Shown: positions 24,365-34,262 of the stretch, piece by piece | Layout: each line of letters begins with the position of its first letter | Position numbering within the stretch: position 1 is the first letter of the stretch | Source of the DNA: Streptomyces ureilyticus | Lineage (GTDB): Bacteria; Actinomycetota; Actinomycetes; Streptomycetales; Streptomycetaceae | DNA: 64,000 nucleotides | Reading direction: 5' to 3' | NCBI RefSeq assembly: GCF_011045025.1 | Contig: NZ_JAAKZX010000018.1 | Location: forward strand, 1-64,000 | Position numbers and translations under genes: made by a program | The notes under the pieces: generated by a model | Seen by the model: the letters and a program-made list of their open reading frames with translations, nothing else | Told to the model about the DNA's origin: nothing | The model's database searches: none

Positions 24365-25501
24365 TCACCCCAGTGCATGCGCCGCCAGCAGGTCGCCCAG
24401 CGTTTCCTCGTGGGCTGCCGCCGGGCCGAGAGAGAGTTCCAGGTGCTTGGCCCAGGCGTGGTAGCGGTGCAGCGGGTAGTCGGTGTCGGCTCCGAAGCCT
24501 CCGTGCAGATGTTGCGCGGTCTGCACGACGCGTCGTACGCCCTCGGAGGCCCAGATCTTGGCCACGGCGATGTCGCCGGACGCGGGTAGTACCCCGCCCG
24601 CCCCCGTGCTGATCCGCCACGCGGCCTGCCAGAGGGTCGCCTCCATCGCGCGCAGGTCGATGTAGCGGTCGGCGGCCTGTACGGCCACTGCCTGGAACGT
24701 GGCGACCGGGAATCCGAACTGCTCCCGTTTGCTGGTGTATTCACTCGTCATCCCCAGGACGCGCTCGCCCAGGCCGAGCGCCAGCGCACACGTTCCGGTG
24801 GCGAGCAGATCCCGCAGCGATTCCCAGGCGCCGTCGGCGTCGATGACGTTGCGAGCGGTGAGGCGTACGGAGTCCAGCCGGAGTTCGCCGAGCCGCTCTC
24901 CTGTGGTGGAGACCTGCTCGGCGAGCGTGGCGCCTTCGTGGCCGCGCGGTACGAGGGCGAGCACGGCGCGGCCCGAGCCGGTGCTCAGCGCGGGTACGAC
25001 GACGAAGTCCGCGTTGCAGCCCCAGGGCACCGCTGTCTGCACCCCGTCCAGCACCCACGCGTCGCCTTCCCGGCGCGCGGTGACGGCCAGTTCGGCGCCG
25101 TCGTGTCCGGTACGGCCGTTCGCGGCGACGGTCAGCACGACTTCGCCCCGCCCGGCCCGCGCCAGCAGTTTCGTCTTCAACTCCTCACCGCCGTACGCCT
25201 GCACGGCCAGCGCCGCCGCACTGCTTTCCAGTAGCGGCACCCGCGCGAGCACCTTCGCCGACTCGCGCAGCACCAGGCACAGCGCGATGGCGTCCAGCCC
25301 CGCCCCGCCGTAGCGCGCGTCGAGCAGCAGGCTCAGCAGGTCGGCGTCGGCGAGCTTGCCCCACAGCGTCCGGTCGAAGTCGTCCGCGACGGCGCCCGCG
25401 GTGAGTGCGGGCGAGGGCACCCCGTCCGGCGCCACTCCGGCGAACACCGCCTTCGCCGCTTCCACGGCCGCCTGCTGCTCCTCGCTGAAGCTGAAGTCCA
25501 C
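24365..25501 (-). CDS. Acyl-CoA dehydrogenase, steroid-type FadE-like
   Basis: This 378-residue flavoprotein-family member has FSFSEEQQAAVEAAKAVF at the N-terminus, GGAGLDAIALCLVLRE, a middle beta domain, and QHLHGGFGADTDYPLHRYHAWAKHLELSLG near the C-terminus. The residue aligned with the usual catalytic Glu after the GG-YPLHR motif seems not to be Glu. This is typical of one subunit of heteromeric actinobacterial FadE enzymes used on steroid or branched side chains. GTG 25501 has a GGGAGG site and gives the usual start; an ATG 10 codons upstream lacks one. A KstR-type palindrome lies at 25579-25592. Confidence 0.87.
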   Translation of the reverse strand: MDFSFSEEQQAAVEAAKAVFAGVAPDGVPSPALTAGAVADDFDRTLWGKLADADLLSLLLDARYGGAGLDAIALCLVLRESAKVLARVPLLESSAAALAVQAYGGEELKTKLLARAGRGEVVLTVAANGRTGHDGAELAVTARREGDAWVLDGVQTAVPWGCNADFVVVPALSTGSGRAVLALVPRGHEGATLAEQVSTTGERLGELRLDSVRLTARNVIDADGAWESLRDLLATGTCALALGLGERVLGMTSEYTSKREQFGFPVATFQAVAVQAADRYIDLRAMEATLWQAAWRISTGAGGVLPASGDIAVAKIWASEGVRRVVQTAQHLHGGFGADTDYPLHRYHAWAKHLELSLGPAAAHEETLGDLLAAHALG

Positions 25502-25578
25502 AGCCTGTCCTCCCACGCGTACCTGATCCATCGGACGGAGCTGATGGGACCGACGATGGATCTGACGGAGCGTCAAGG

Positions 25579-25592
25579 TAGAACAGGTTCTA
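25579..25592. promoter_or_regulatory. KstR-type operator upstream of acyl-CoA dehydrogenase
   Basis: TAGAAC-AG-GTTCTA is a perfect palindrome matching TNNAACNNGTTNNA, the published KstR recognition pattern for steroid catabolism genes. It lies 77 nt upstream of the GTG. Confidence 0.65.
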
Positions 25593-25686
25593 TGAAAAGG
25601 GAACGGTGCGGCAGCCGCGGGAGCCGTCGGCGAGTGAAGCTCAACATCCGCCGAACGTCACCCGGACGAAGCTCACCCGTCGAAGC

Positions 25687-26760
25687 TCACCGGTCGAAGT
25701 CCAACTCCACCTTTTCCGTGGCCGGATGGGACTGGCACGCCAGCACATACCCCGCTTCCGTCTCCTCCGGCTCCAGCGCGAAGTTGCGGTCCATCCGCAC
25801 CTCGCCGGAGACCAGGAACGCCCGGCAGGTCCCGCACACCCCGCCCCGGCAGGCGTACGGCGCGTCGGGGCGGTTGCGCAGCACCGTCTCCAGGAGCGGT
25901 TCGCCGTCCCGCACCGGCCAGGTGCCCGCGCGCCCGTCGAGCCGCGCGGTCACCGTGCTGTGCGCGGGAGTCGGCACGGTGGCGGTCGGCGCGGCCCCGT
26001 CGTCCACATGGAAGATCTCCTCGTGGATGCGGCTCCGTGACACCCCGAGATCGCGCAACGCCCGCTCCGCCCCCTGCACCAGGCCGAACGGCCCGCACAG
26101 GAACCAGCCCGCCACCGCGTCGACCGGCAGCAGCGCCGGCAGCAGCCCCGTGAGCCGCTCCCGGTCGAGTCGCCCGGAGGGCAGACCGGCCTGCTGCTCC
26201 TCCCGGGAGAGCACCGTCACCAGCTGGAACCGCTCCGGAAAGCGGTCCTTCAGATCGGCGACCTCCTCGAGGAACATCGTCGAGGCGGACGTACGGTCGC
26301 TGCGTATGAGGCAGAACCGCGCCTCGGGCTCCCGGGCCAGCAGTGTCGCGACGATCGACAGCACGGGTGTGATGCCACTGCCGCCGACCATCGCCGCGTA
26401 CAGCCCGGGCGCCGGTTCGAGTGTGAAACGGCCGGCCGGTGTCATCACCTCCAGCTCGTCGCCGACACCGATCTCCTTGAGGGCGTACGTCGAGAAGGAC
26501 CCGCCCTCGACGAGCCGCACCCCTACCCGCAGCGTCCGCGGGCCGTCGCCCTCCGCGGAAGCGGGGTCGGGCGCCGGCGAGCAGATCGAGTACGTACGCC
26601 GTATCTCCGTGCCGTCGACCGTGTGCCGCAGTGCCAGGTGCTGGCCCGGTGCGTACCGGTACTCCTCGCGCAGCTCCGGCGGTACCGCGAAGGTCAGGGC
26701 GACGGAGTCGTCGGTGAGCCGGTCGACCGCGGCCACCGGGAGTGTGTGGAAGCGGGCCAT
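25687..26760 (-). CDS. paaE: Phenylacetyl-CoA 1,2-epoxidase reductase subunit PaaE
   Basis: This protein of about 357 residues passes electrons from NAD(P)H to the di-iron epoxidase PaaAC. The N-terminal part is a ferredoxin-reductase domain (FAD motif RRTYSICSP, NAD motif MVGGSGITPVLSI). The C-terminal part is a plant-type 2Fe-2S domain with CRGGVCGTC and a distal Cys. The ATG at 26760 overlaps the paaD stop (TGATG), and AAGGAG lies 5 nt upstream; a GTG one codon earlier is an alternative. It is the last gene of the paaABCDE operon. Confidence 0.95.
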   Translation of the reverse strand: MARFHTLPVAAVDRLTDDSVALTFAVPPELREEYRYAPGQHLALRHTVDGTEIRRTYSICSPAPDPASAEGDGPRTLRVGVRLVEGGSFSTYALKEIGVGDELEVMTPAGRFTLEPAPGLYAAMVGGSGITPVLSIVATLLAREPEARFCLIRSDRTSASTMFLEEVADLKDRFPERFQLVTVLSREEQQAGLPSGRLDRERLTGLLPALLPVDAVAGWFLCGPFGLVQGAERALRDLGVSRSRIHEEIFHVDDGAAPTATVPTPAHSTVTARLDGRAGTWPVRDGEPLLETVLRNRPDAPYACRGGVCGTCRAFLVSGEVRMDRNFALEPEETEAGYVLACQSHPATEKVELDFDR

Positions 26761-27353
26761 CACAACTCCTTGAAGTGGTCGAACGGTTCACGGCAGGACA
26801 GACAGCGCCGCAGCGCCTTGCAGGCGGTGGACGAGAAGCGGCTGAGCAGTTCGGTGTCGGCGGAGCCGCAGTGCGGACAGCGCACGGGGTCCGCCTCCGG
26901 GCCCACAGCCGGTGGGGTTTCGGCTGCCCCGCCCGGAGTGTGCGCGGCCGTCCGCGTCGGGCCGAGCGATATCGGAACCGGTCCCGTCGCCCGCTGCGTG
27001 CGCGGCGGTGCTATCCCGAACTCCCGTAGCTTGCGGCGTCCTTCGTCCGAGATGTCGTCCGTCGTCCAGGCAGGGGAGAGCACGGTCTGGACGGTCACTT
27101 CCGGCACCCCGTGCTCGTGCAGCACCCTCTCGATATCCGCCGACATGGCCTCGATGGCCGGGCAGCCGGTGTAGGTGGGCGTCAGCTCGACCTCGACCGC
27201 ACCGCCCCCACGGACGTGGACCGCGCGGAGCACGCCCAGCTCTTCCAGGGTGAGGACCGGCAGCTCGGGATCGGGCACGGAACCGGCGAGCTTGTGCAGC
27301 TCTTCCTCGAGGATCGTCTTCTGTCCTTCGAAGGGTGTCGTTCTGGTCACCAT
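26760..27353 (-). CDS. paaD: Phenylacetyl-CoA epoxidase subunit PaaD
   Basis: This 197-residue protein has an N-terminal DUF59/MIP18-like domain (SVPDPELPVLTLEELGVLR, TPTYTGCPAIEAM) and a C-terminal zinc-ribbon-like region (CPHCGSADTELL, then CLSCREPFDHFKEL). PaaD is thought to help iron or iron-sulfur maturation of the epoxidase complex. The ATG at 27353 overlaps the end of paaC by 7 nt, and its stop overlaps paaE, so the operon is tightly coupled. The middle linker is Pro/Thr-rich. Confidence 0.95.
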   Translation of the reverse strand: MVTRTTPFEGQKTILEEELHKLAGSVPDPELPVLTLEELGVLRAVHVRGGGAVEVELTPTYTGCPAIEAMSADIERVLHEHGVPEVTVQTVLSPAWTTDDISDEGRRKLREFGIAPPRTQRATGPVPISLGPTRTAAHTPGGAAETPPAVGPEADPVRCPHCGSADTELLSRFSSTACKALRRCLSCREPFDHFKEL

Positions 27354-28066
27354 GACGCCCCCGGGTGGCTGCGGTGCAGATGCTGCATCTCGGCGAGCAT
27401 CCGTCCGAAGGGTTCCGTATGCAGTCCCTGTCGCCCGGCGCCCGCGGTCCACGCCCCGGACCGCGGTCCCTCCGGAACGTCGAGGGTCGCCCGGCGCAGT
27501 ACGGCGGAGACGGACTCGAGCCAACTGGTCTCCAGATCCTTCCAGTTGACGTCTACCCCCTCGACCGGATGGAACATCTCGGCGGTGTACCGCCACAGCG
27601 CCTCGCACGCTTCCCGCATCCGCCGATGGCTCTCGGCCGTGCCGTCGCCCAGTCGCAGCGTCCACTGCTCGGCGTGGTCCTGGTGGTAGGCGACCTCCTT
27701 GACGGCCTTGGCCGCGAGCGGGGCGAACTGGCCGTCCCCGGCGGCGAGTTCCGCGTACAGCAGTCGCTGGTAGGTAGAGAAGTACAGCTGGCGGGTGATC
27801 GTGTGGGCGAAGTCTCCGTTCGGCTGCTCGACGAGCTGGAGGTTGCGGAAGTCGCGCTCCTCGCGGAGGTACGCCAGCTCGTCCTCGTCGCCTGCCATCG
27901 ACAGGAGGACCCGTGCCTGGCCGAGCAGGTCGAGGGCGATGTTGGCGAGGGCCACTTCCTCTTCGAGGACGGGCGCCTTGCCCGCCCACTCCCCCAGTCG
28001 GTGCGAGAGCACCAGGGCGTCGTCGCCGAGGGCGAGGGCGGCCGTGGAACCGGCGGTGACCGTCAC
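27347..28066 (-). CDS. paaC: Phenylacetyl-CoA epoxidase structural subunit PaaC
   Basis: This 239-residue ferritin-like protein is the structural partner of the catalytic subunit PaaA and helps bind the CoA substrate. Visible family segments are LGDDALVLSHRLGEW, EEEVALANIALDLLGQARVLL, QLYFSTYQRLLYAEL and AVKEVAYHQDHAEQWTLRLGDGT. GTG 28066 overlaps the paaB stop (GTGA). It is full length for the family. Confidence 0.96.
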   Translation of the reverse strand: MTVTAGSTAALALGDDALVLSHRLGEWAGKAPVLEEEVALANIALDLLGQARVLLSMAGDEDELAYLREERDFRNLQLVEQPNGDFAHTITRQLYFSTYQRLLYAELAAGDGQFAPLAAKAVKEVAYHQDHAEQWTLRLGDGTAESHRRMREACEALWRYTAEMFHPVEGVDVNWKDLETSWLESVSAVLRRATLDVPEGPRSGAWTAGAGRQGLHTEPFGRMLAEMQHLHRSHPGASW

Positions 28067-28346
28067 AGGTGCTTCACCCCTTCCGGGATGTCGTAGAACG
28101 TCGGGTGGCGGTATGGCTTGTCGGCGGCCGGTTCGAAGAAGGGGTCCTTCTCGTCCGGTGAGGAGGCCGTGATCGCGGTGGAGGGGACGACCCAGATGGA
28201 GACGCCTTCGCCGCGCCGGGTGTACAGATCGCGGGCGTTGCGCAGCGCCAGCTCGGCGTCCGGCGCGTGCAGGCTGCCGGCGTGGGTGTGCGAGAGTCCG
28301 CGACGCGAGCGTACGAAGACCTCCCACAGGGGCCAGTCGTTGGTGG

Positions 28347-28350
<4 letters not shown>
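28063..28350 (-). CDS. paaB: Phenylacetyl-CoA epoxidase subunit PaaB
   Basis: This 95-residue PaaB-family protein has the motifs [44 protein letters not shown], and the end [18 protein letters not shown]. PaaB is a small bridging subunit that organises the PaaAC core. GTG 28350 overlaps the paaA stop (GTGA), and the stop overlaps paaC in the same way. No other function is likely. Confidence 0.96.
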
Positions 28351-29354
<1,004 letters not shown>

Positions 29355-29385
29355 GTGGTCCCCCTCGACCTTGATCAAGCTACCG

Positions 29386-29399
29386 ACCGATCGTTCGGT
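29386..29399. promoter_or_regulatory. PaaR-type operator before paaA
   Basis: ACCGA-TCGT-TCGGT is an inverted repeat that fits the published corynebacterial PaaR core ACCGNNCGNNCGGT. The same core recurs at 34394 and, with one centre change, at 37214. Confidence 0.75.
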
Positions 29400-29444
29400 T
29401 CGTCCGATTCAATGGTGGGACGAGGGCCGTAAGGTGTCAACCGC

Positions 29445-29467
29445 TGTGGATAACCCGCTGTGGACAA
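29445..29467 (-). other. Tandem DnaA-box-like pair
   Basis: Inverted TTATCCACA (29445-29453) and inverted TTGTCCACA (29459-29467), both consensus boxes, lie 5 nt apart in the paaA/DUF5819 intergenic region. Confidence 0.55.
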
Positions 29468-29596
29468 CGTCACGGTGGTGGTCGCTGTGTTCGCCGGGGC
29501 TGTGCCGGGAGGGCGGGCTTAAGTACCGTGCCGGTGCGAACGTCGCGGCGCGGCATCCCGCGGGTGGTACGGCACCGGGCCGGCCTGCGACGGAAT

Positions 29597-30490
29597 ATGG
29601 CGGACATCGGGAAACGGGGCGGAATGGACGCGTACGACGAGGGCTCGAACCCCCGGCACGAGCCGCCGGACGAGCCCGAGCCCGCCGCCATCGACTCTCA
29701 CCCGCCGGACGACCGCGCAGCGCCTGCCGGGCTCTCGCCGGACGAGCGCGCGGCAGGCGCCGCACCCCCGCCGAACCACCCAGCGCCCCCGCAGTACGAC
29801 TCCGCGCACTCTCCCCCCAACGGCATAGCCGCCCTTTCCCTCCGCTACCAGATCGCCGTCGCCCTGGCCCTCGCCGTCGTCACGGTCGCCGCCTGTGTGC
29901 ACCTCGGCATGATGTTTCTGCACGTCGCGCCCTCGAACACGGTCACCAAGCAGCATGGACAGGCGATCGACGAGTGGGTCTACCCCGAGTTCGAGCAGAA
30001 CTGGAAGCTCTTCGCCCCCAACCCGCTGCAGCAGAACATCGCCGTCCAGGTCCGCGCCGAGGTGCGGGCCACTGACGGCGGCATCCGGACGACCCGCTGG
30101 TACGACCTATCCGCACTGGACGGCGCGGCCATCGACGGCAACCTGCTGCCCAGCCACACCGAGCAGAACGCCCTGCGCCGCGCCTGGGACTTCTACGTGG
30201 GCACGCACGACAACGAGAACCGTCCCGACGGCCTGCGCGGCGCCCTCTCCGAGCGCTATCTGCGCCGCCTTGTGGTGCTGCGCCTGGACCGTGAGCAGGC
30301 GGGCGGCCAGGGTGCGGTCGTCCAGCAGGTCAAGGTCCGCTCCCGTACGACCAATGTGCCGCCTCCTCAGTGGAGCACGGAGAAGGTGTCCGACAAGCCC
30401 GCCTTCCGCGAACTGCCCTGGTGGCCGGTGACCGAGGCCGACCGGGCGGCAGGCACGCGCGACACGAGGACAGAGGCGGGGGCCCAGTGA
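29597..30490 (+). CDS. DUF5819 family membrane protein
   Basis: This protein of about 297 residues has a Pro/Asp-rich N-terminal 85 residues, one membrane helix (QIAVALALAVVTVAACVHLGMMFL) and an extracytoplasmic domain with YPEFEQNWKLFAPNPLQQNIAVQVRAE, the hallmark of DUF5819. The function is unknown. It overlaps the HTTM-domain gene downstream (GTGA), and the two form a conserved pair in actinobacteria as far as I know. The start is uncertain: ATG 29597 or ATG 29624, the latter with GGGGCGG upstream. Confidence 0.8.
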   Translation: MADIGKRGGMDAYDEGSNPRHEPPDEPEPAAIDSHPPDDRAAPAGLSPDERAAGAAPPPNHPAPPQYDSAHSPPNGIAALSLRYQIAVALALAVVTVAACVHLGMMFLHVAPSNTVTKQHGQAIDEWVYPEFEQNWKLFAPNPLQQNIAVQVRAEVRATDGGIRTTRWYDLSALDGAAIDGNLLPSHTEQNALRRAWDFYVGTHDNENRPDGLRGALSERYLRRLVVLRLDREQAGGQGAVVQQVKVRSRTTNVPPPQWSTEKVSDKPAFRELPWWPVTEADRAAGTRDTRTEAGAQ

Positions 30491-31758
30491 GCAGCGACGA
30501 CCGCACCGGCACTCTCGAGAGCGCATCCCGCCTCGACCGGAAGCTCGCACGCGGCATCTCCCGGGTCACCGGTGCTGCGCTCGGCCCATATCAGACCGCC
30601 GTCATACGCATCGGCTTCGCCGCCACCTGGCTGGTGTTCCTACTGCGGGAGTTCCCGCACCGCCGGGACATGTACGGACCGGACGGGCCCTGGAGCTGGG
30701 ACCTCGCCCAGCAGCTCATCGCGGACAATCGCGCGTTCACGGCCCTGATGTGGTCCGACAGCCTGATCTGGTTCGAGATCGTCTACGTACTGGCCGTGCT
30801 GTCGAGCGCCCTGCTGATGCTGGGCTGGCGGACCCGCGCCATGTCCGTGCTCTTCATGATCGGCGTGCTCTCGCTGCAGAACCGCAGCGTCTTCATGGGT
30901 GACGGCGGGGACAACGTCATCCACCTGATGGCGATCTACCTGGTGTTCACGCGCTGCGGCCAGGTGTGGTCCCTGGACGAGCGGCGGGAACGTCGCGGAC
31001 GTGAGGCACGCGCGCGTGGAGAGCGTTCCGGCCCGGACAGGGTGGGCCCCGCCCTGTGGGGCGTGCTCGGATTCCTGCTGGCCGCGGCCACGCTCGCGGG
31101 GAAGGTCGACGGCGGCTTCCTGGGCGGCTGGCTGACGTTCTTCTGGGGGCTGTGGGCGGCGCAGGGCCTGTGGTGGCTGGTCTCACACCGGGCGCGGACC
31201 GCCGAGCCGCGGATCTTCCTGGACGTCCTCGCCAACCTCCTCCACAACGCCGCCCTGTTCATGATCATGGCCGAGGCGTGCCTGATCTACGCGACCGCCG
31301 GCTGGTACAAGATCCAGGGCTCACGCTGGCAAGACGGCACCGCCGTCTACTACCCGCTCCACCTCGACTACTTCTCGCCCTGGCCCGCCCTCGCCGAACT
31401 GCTGACCGCGAACGGCACGCTGGTGATGCTGGTGACGTACGGGACGGTCGTCGTGCAGGTCGCCTTCCCCTTCACGCTGTTCAACCGGCGGGTGAAGAAC
31501 GTCCTGCTGGCAGCCATGATCACTGAGCACGCCGTGATCGCCGTGGTGCTCGGCCTGCCGTTCTTCTCGCTCGCCATGATCGCGGCGGACGCGGTCTTCC
31601 TGCCGTCGTCCTTCCTGCGCCGCCTCGGCAGATGGGCGGCACGCGCGCGCGTGCGGCTGTTTTCCCGTGGCAGCCGCCCTACGATCCCGGGGCCCCGCAA
31701 GGGTGATCAGCGCACCCCGGAGAAGGCCGAGCACCCGCACGTAGGCTTCACCGCATGA
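30487..31758 (+). CDS. HTTM-domain membrane protein (vitamin K carboxylase-like)
   Basis: This 423-residue multi-pass protein contains the HTTM domain: YQTAVIRIGFAATWLVFLLREFPHRRDMYGPDGPWSW, GDNVIHLMAIYLVFTRCG and YATAGWYKIQGSRWQDGTAVYYPLHL. HTTM is related to the membrane domain of vitamin K-dependent gamma-carboxylase, but bacterial forms like this lack a known activity. GTG 30487 overlaps the DUF5819 stop. The C-terminal 40 residues are basic and hydrophilic and overlap the next gene's ATG. Confidence 0.87.
   Translation: MSSDDRTGTLESASRLDRKLARGISRVTGAALGPYQTAVIRIGFAATWLVFLLREFPHRRDMYGPDGPWSWDLAQQLIADNRAFTALMWSDSLIWFEIVYVLAVLSSALLMLGWRTRAMSVLFMIGVLSLQNRSVFMGDGGDNVIHLMAIYLVFTRCGQVWSLDERRERRGREARARGERSGPDRVGPALWGVLGFLLAAATLAGKVDGGFLGGWLTFFWGLWAAQGLWWLVSHRARTAEPRIFLDVLANLLHNAALFMIMAEACLIYATAGWYKIQGSRWQDGTAVYYPLHLDYFSPWPALAELLTANGTLVMLVTYGTVVVQVAFPFTLFNRRVKNVLLAAMITEHAVIAVVLGLPFFSLAMIAADAVFLPSSFLRRLGRWAARARVRLFSRGSRPTIPGPRKGDQRTPEKAEHPHVGFTA
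31742..31747 (+). promoter_or_regulatory. -10 element TAGGCT before the TrmH gene
   Basis: TAGGCT ends 7 nt before ATG 31755 and lies within the end of the HTTM gene; it could give a leaderless transcript of the methyltransferase. Confidence 0.4.
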
Positions 31759-32552
31759 CGGCCCTCCACGACCCCGTACGCGCCTGGCACCGGCTCGCCG
31801 ACACCTCCGTACTGCTCGACGGCTTCCACGCCCTCAAGCACGCCGTACGCTTCCACGCCGAGGTCCCGGTGGCCGTCACCGCCGACCGGCGGGCCGCCCT
31901 CGCGCTGGCCGAGGAACTGGCCCCGGACGTACGGGACACGCTCGACGGGCTCCTGGCTCAGGTCCCGGAGGACGTCTTCAAAGCCCTCGTCCCCCGGCCG
32001 CACCCCACCGCGGTGGCCGCTTTGGCGGTACGTCCCTCCCGTGCGGCCAACCTGGAGACGCTGGCCCGAACCCCCTGGCCCGCCCCCGTCGTGGTGCTCG
32101 ACAATCCGCGCAACCTGGGCAACGCCGGAGCCGTGATCCGTCTCGCCGCCGGCTTCGGGGCGACCGGTGTGGTCACGACCGGAACCCTCGATCCCTGGCA
32201 TCCCACGGTCGTACGCGGCGGGGCGGGGCTGCACTTCGCGACGGCCGTGGAGCGGCTCGCCGTGCACGAACTGCCTCCGGGCCCGGTGTTCGCCCTCGAC
32301 CCGGAGGGCGAGGACATCCGTGGCCTCAAGCTCCCGGACGACGCCCTGCTCGCCTTCGGCTCCGAACGCAGCGGACTGTCGCCGGAACTGCGCGCCCGCG
32401 CCGACCACTTGGTGTCCCTGCCGATGCGCCCCCAGGTCTCCAGTTACAACCTCGCCACCAGTGTGGCCATGACCCTGTTCCACTGGAGCGCGGCTGGGGG
32501 CGCGGCCGGAAGCGTGCCCGTGCCGGGCGGTCCTGACGTCCGCCCGGCCTGA
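31755..32552 (+). CDS. TrmH/SpoU-family RNA 2'-O-methyltransferase
   Basis: This 265-residue SPOUT methyltransferase has an N-terminal ~85-residue substrate domain. The catalytic knot shows motif 1 NPRNLGNAGAVIRLAAGFGA, motif 2 LAFGSERSGLSPELRARAD and motif 3 SLPMRPQVSSYNLATSVAMTLFHW. It uses S-adenosylmethionine to methylate the ribose of rRNA or tRNA; the target base cannot be told. The ATG overlaps the HTTM stop (ATGA). It converges on paaN with an 18-bp gap. Confidence 0.92.
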   Translation: MTALHDPVRAWHRLADTSVLLDGFHALKHAVRFHAEVPVAVTADRRAALALAEELAPDVRDTLDGLLAQVPEDVFKALVPRPHPTAVAALAVRPSRAANLETLARTPWPAPVVVLDNPRNLGNAGAVIRLAAGFGATGVVTTGTLDPWHPTVVRGGAGLHFATAVERLAVHELPPGPVFALDPEGEDIRGLKLPDDALLAFGSERSGLSPELRARADHLVSLPMRPQVSSYNLATSVAMTLFHWSAAGGAAGSVPVPGGPDVRPA

Positions 32553-32570
32553 CCCTCCGAAGGTGCAGGC

Positions 32571-34262
32571 TCACGCCTCCCGGCGCACCTCCACCACCCG
32601 GAAGCGGTTCGCCACGAACGCCCCGTCGCACAGCGCCGCGTTCGCCGCCGGGTTGCCGCCCGAGCCGTGGAAGTCCGAGAAGGCCGCCGTCTGGTTGACG
32701 TACACCCCGCCGGTCAGGTTCAGCGAGAGCTGGGCGCACTCCTCCAGGCAGGCCTCCTGGACGGCCTGCTCGACCTCCTGGGAAGTCGTGTACGCGCCGA
32801 CCGTCATGGCGCCCTTGTCCCTGATCGTCCGCCGCAGCAGCTCCACGCCCTCCTCGGCCGAGTCGACCGCGACCGCGAAGGAGACCGGCCCGAAGCACTC
32901 GCTCATGTAGGCCGCCTCGGCATCGGGCTTGGCGCCGTCCAGCTTCACGATCACGGGCGTACGGACGACCGCGTCCGGGAAGTCCGGGTTGCGGATCTCC
33001 CGTGAGGCCAGGGCGACTTCGCCGAGGCCCGACGCGGCCTCCAGGCGGGCCTTCACGTCCGGGTTCACGATCGCACCGAGCAGGGCGTTCGCGCGGGCGT
33101 CGTCCCCTAGGAGTCCGCCGACCGACTTGGCGAGATCGGCGACCACCTCGTCGTACGACTTGGGGCCCTCCTCCGTACGGATGCCATCGCGGGGGATCAG
33201 CAGGTTCTGCGGGGTCGTGCACATCTGGCCGCTGTAGAGGGACAAGGAGAAGGCGAGGTTCGACAGCATCCCCTTGTAGTTGTCGGTCGACTCCACGATC
33301 ACCGTGTTGACGCCGGCCTTCTCCGTGTAGACCTCCGCCTGCCGGGCGTTGGCCTCCAGCCAGTCGCCGAACGCCGTCGAGCCCGTGTAGTCGATGATCC
33401 GGATCTCGGGGCGGGTGGCCAGGTTCTTGGCGATGCCTTCGCCGGGGCGCTCGGCGGCCAGCGCCACCAGGTTCGGGTCGAAGCCCGCCCCGGCGAGCAC
33501 CTCGCGTGCCACCTGGACGGTGAGGGCGAGCGGCAGCACCGCGCGCGGATGGGGCTTGACCAGGACCGGGTTGCCCGTGGCCAGGGAGGCGAACAGGCCC
33601 GGATAGCCGTTCCACGTAGGGAAGGTATTGCAGCCGATCAGCAGGGCGATACCGCGCGGCACCGGCATGAACTGTTTGTTCAGCGCCAGGGGCTCACGCT
33701 TGCCCTGAGGCTTCGTCCACTCCGCGGTGTCCGGAGTTCGGACCTGCTCCACATACGCGTACGCCACCGCCTCCAGGCCGCGGTCCTGGGCATGCGGGCC
33801 GCCCGCCTGGAACGCCATCATGAAGGCCTGGCCACTGGTGTGCATGACCGCGTGCGCGAACTCATGCGTCCGGTCGCTGATCCGCTTGAGGATCTCCAGG
33901 CACACCACCGCGCGCATCTCAGCGCCCGCGTCGCGCCACGCGCGCTGCCCGGCCTTCATGGCGGGCAGCAGGACGTCGATGTCCGCGTGCGGATACGTGA
34001 CCCCCAACTCGATGCCGTACGGGGAGACTTCGCCGCCCACCCAGTCGTCGGTGCCGGGCTGGCCCAGGTCGAGGCGGGTGCCCAGGAGGGCATCGAAGGC
34101 GGCCTTGCCCTCCGCCAGGCTCAGGCTGCCGTCCTCGCCGTACGCCTTGGGGTGCTCGGGGTGCGGGGACCAGTACGCGCGCGTGCGGATCGTTTCCAGC
34201 GCCTGATCGAGGGTGGGCCGGTGCTGGGCGATCAGCTGGTGCGCGGTGAGTTCGGCGGCCAT
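32571..34262 (-). CDS. paaN: Phenylacetate degradation aldehyde dehydrogenase-like protein PaaN
   Basis: This 563-residue aldehyde dehydrogenase superfamily member of the PaaN type has PRGIALLIGCNTFPTWNGYPGLFASLATGNPVLVKPHPRA-like cofactor segments, the Glu region VYTEKAGVN and the catalytic Cys in SGQMCTTPQNLLIP. Unlike PaaZ it has no MaoC hydratase domain, so it would only oxidise the ring-opened semialdehyde. It is divergent from paaH, with a PaaR-type operator between them, which supports membership of the phenylacetate regulon. Confidence 0.93.
   Translation of the reverse strand: MAAELTAHQLIAQHRPTLDQALETIRTRAYWSPHPEHPKAYGEDGSLSLAEGKAAFDALLGTRLDLGQPGTDDWVGGEVSPYGIELGVTYPHADIDVLLPAMKAGQRAWRDAGAEMRAVVCLEILKRISDRTHEFAHAVMHTSGQAFMMAFQAGGPHAQDRGLEAVAYAYVEQVRTPDTAEWTKPQGKREPLALNKQFMPVPRGIALLIGCNTFPTWNGYPGLFASLATGNPVLVKPHPRAVLPLALTVQVAREVLAGAGFDPNLVALAAERPGEGIAKNLATRPEIRIIDYTGSTAFGDWLEANARQAEVYTEKAGVNTVIVESTDNYKGMLSNLAFSLSLYSGQMCTTPQNLLIPRDGIRTEEGPKSYDEVVADLAKSVGGLLGDDARANALLGAIVNPDVKARLEAASGLGEVALASREIRNPDFPDAVVRTPVIVKLDGAKPDAEAAYMSECFGPVSFAVAVDSAEEGVELLRRTIRDKGAMTVGAYTTSQEVEQAVQEACLEECAQLSLNLTGGVYVNQTAAFSDFHGSGGNPAANAALCDGAFVANRFRVVEVRREA

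Noticed and set aside
25531..25531. ATG start for the acyl-CoA dehydrogenase
   Set aside because: No ribosome site precedes it, whereas GTG 25501 has GGGAGG and gives the usual family N-terminus.
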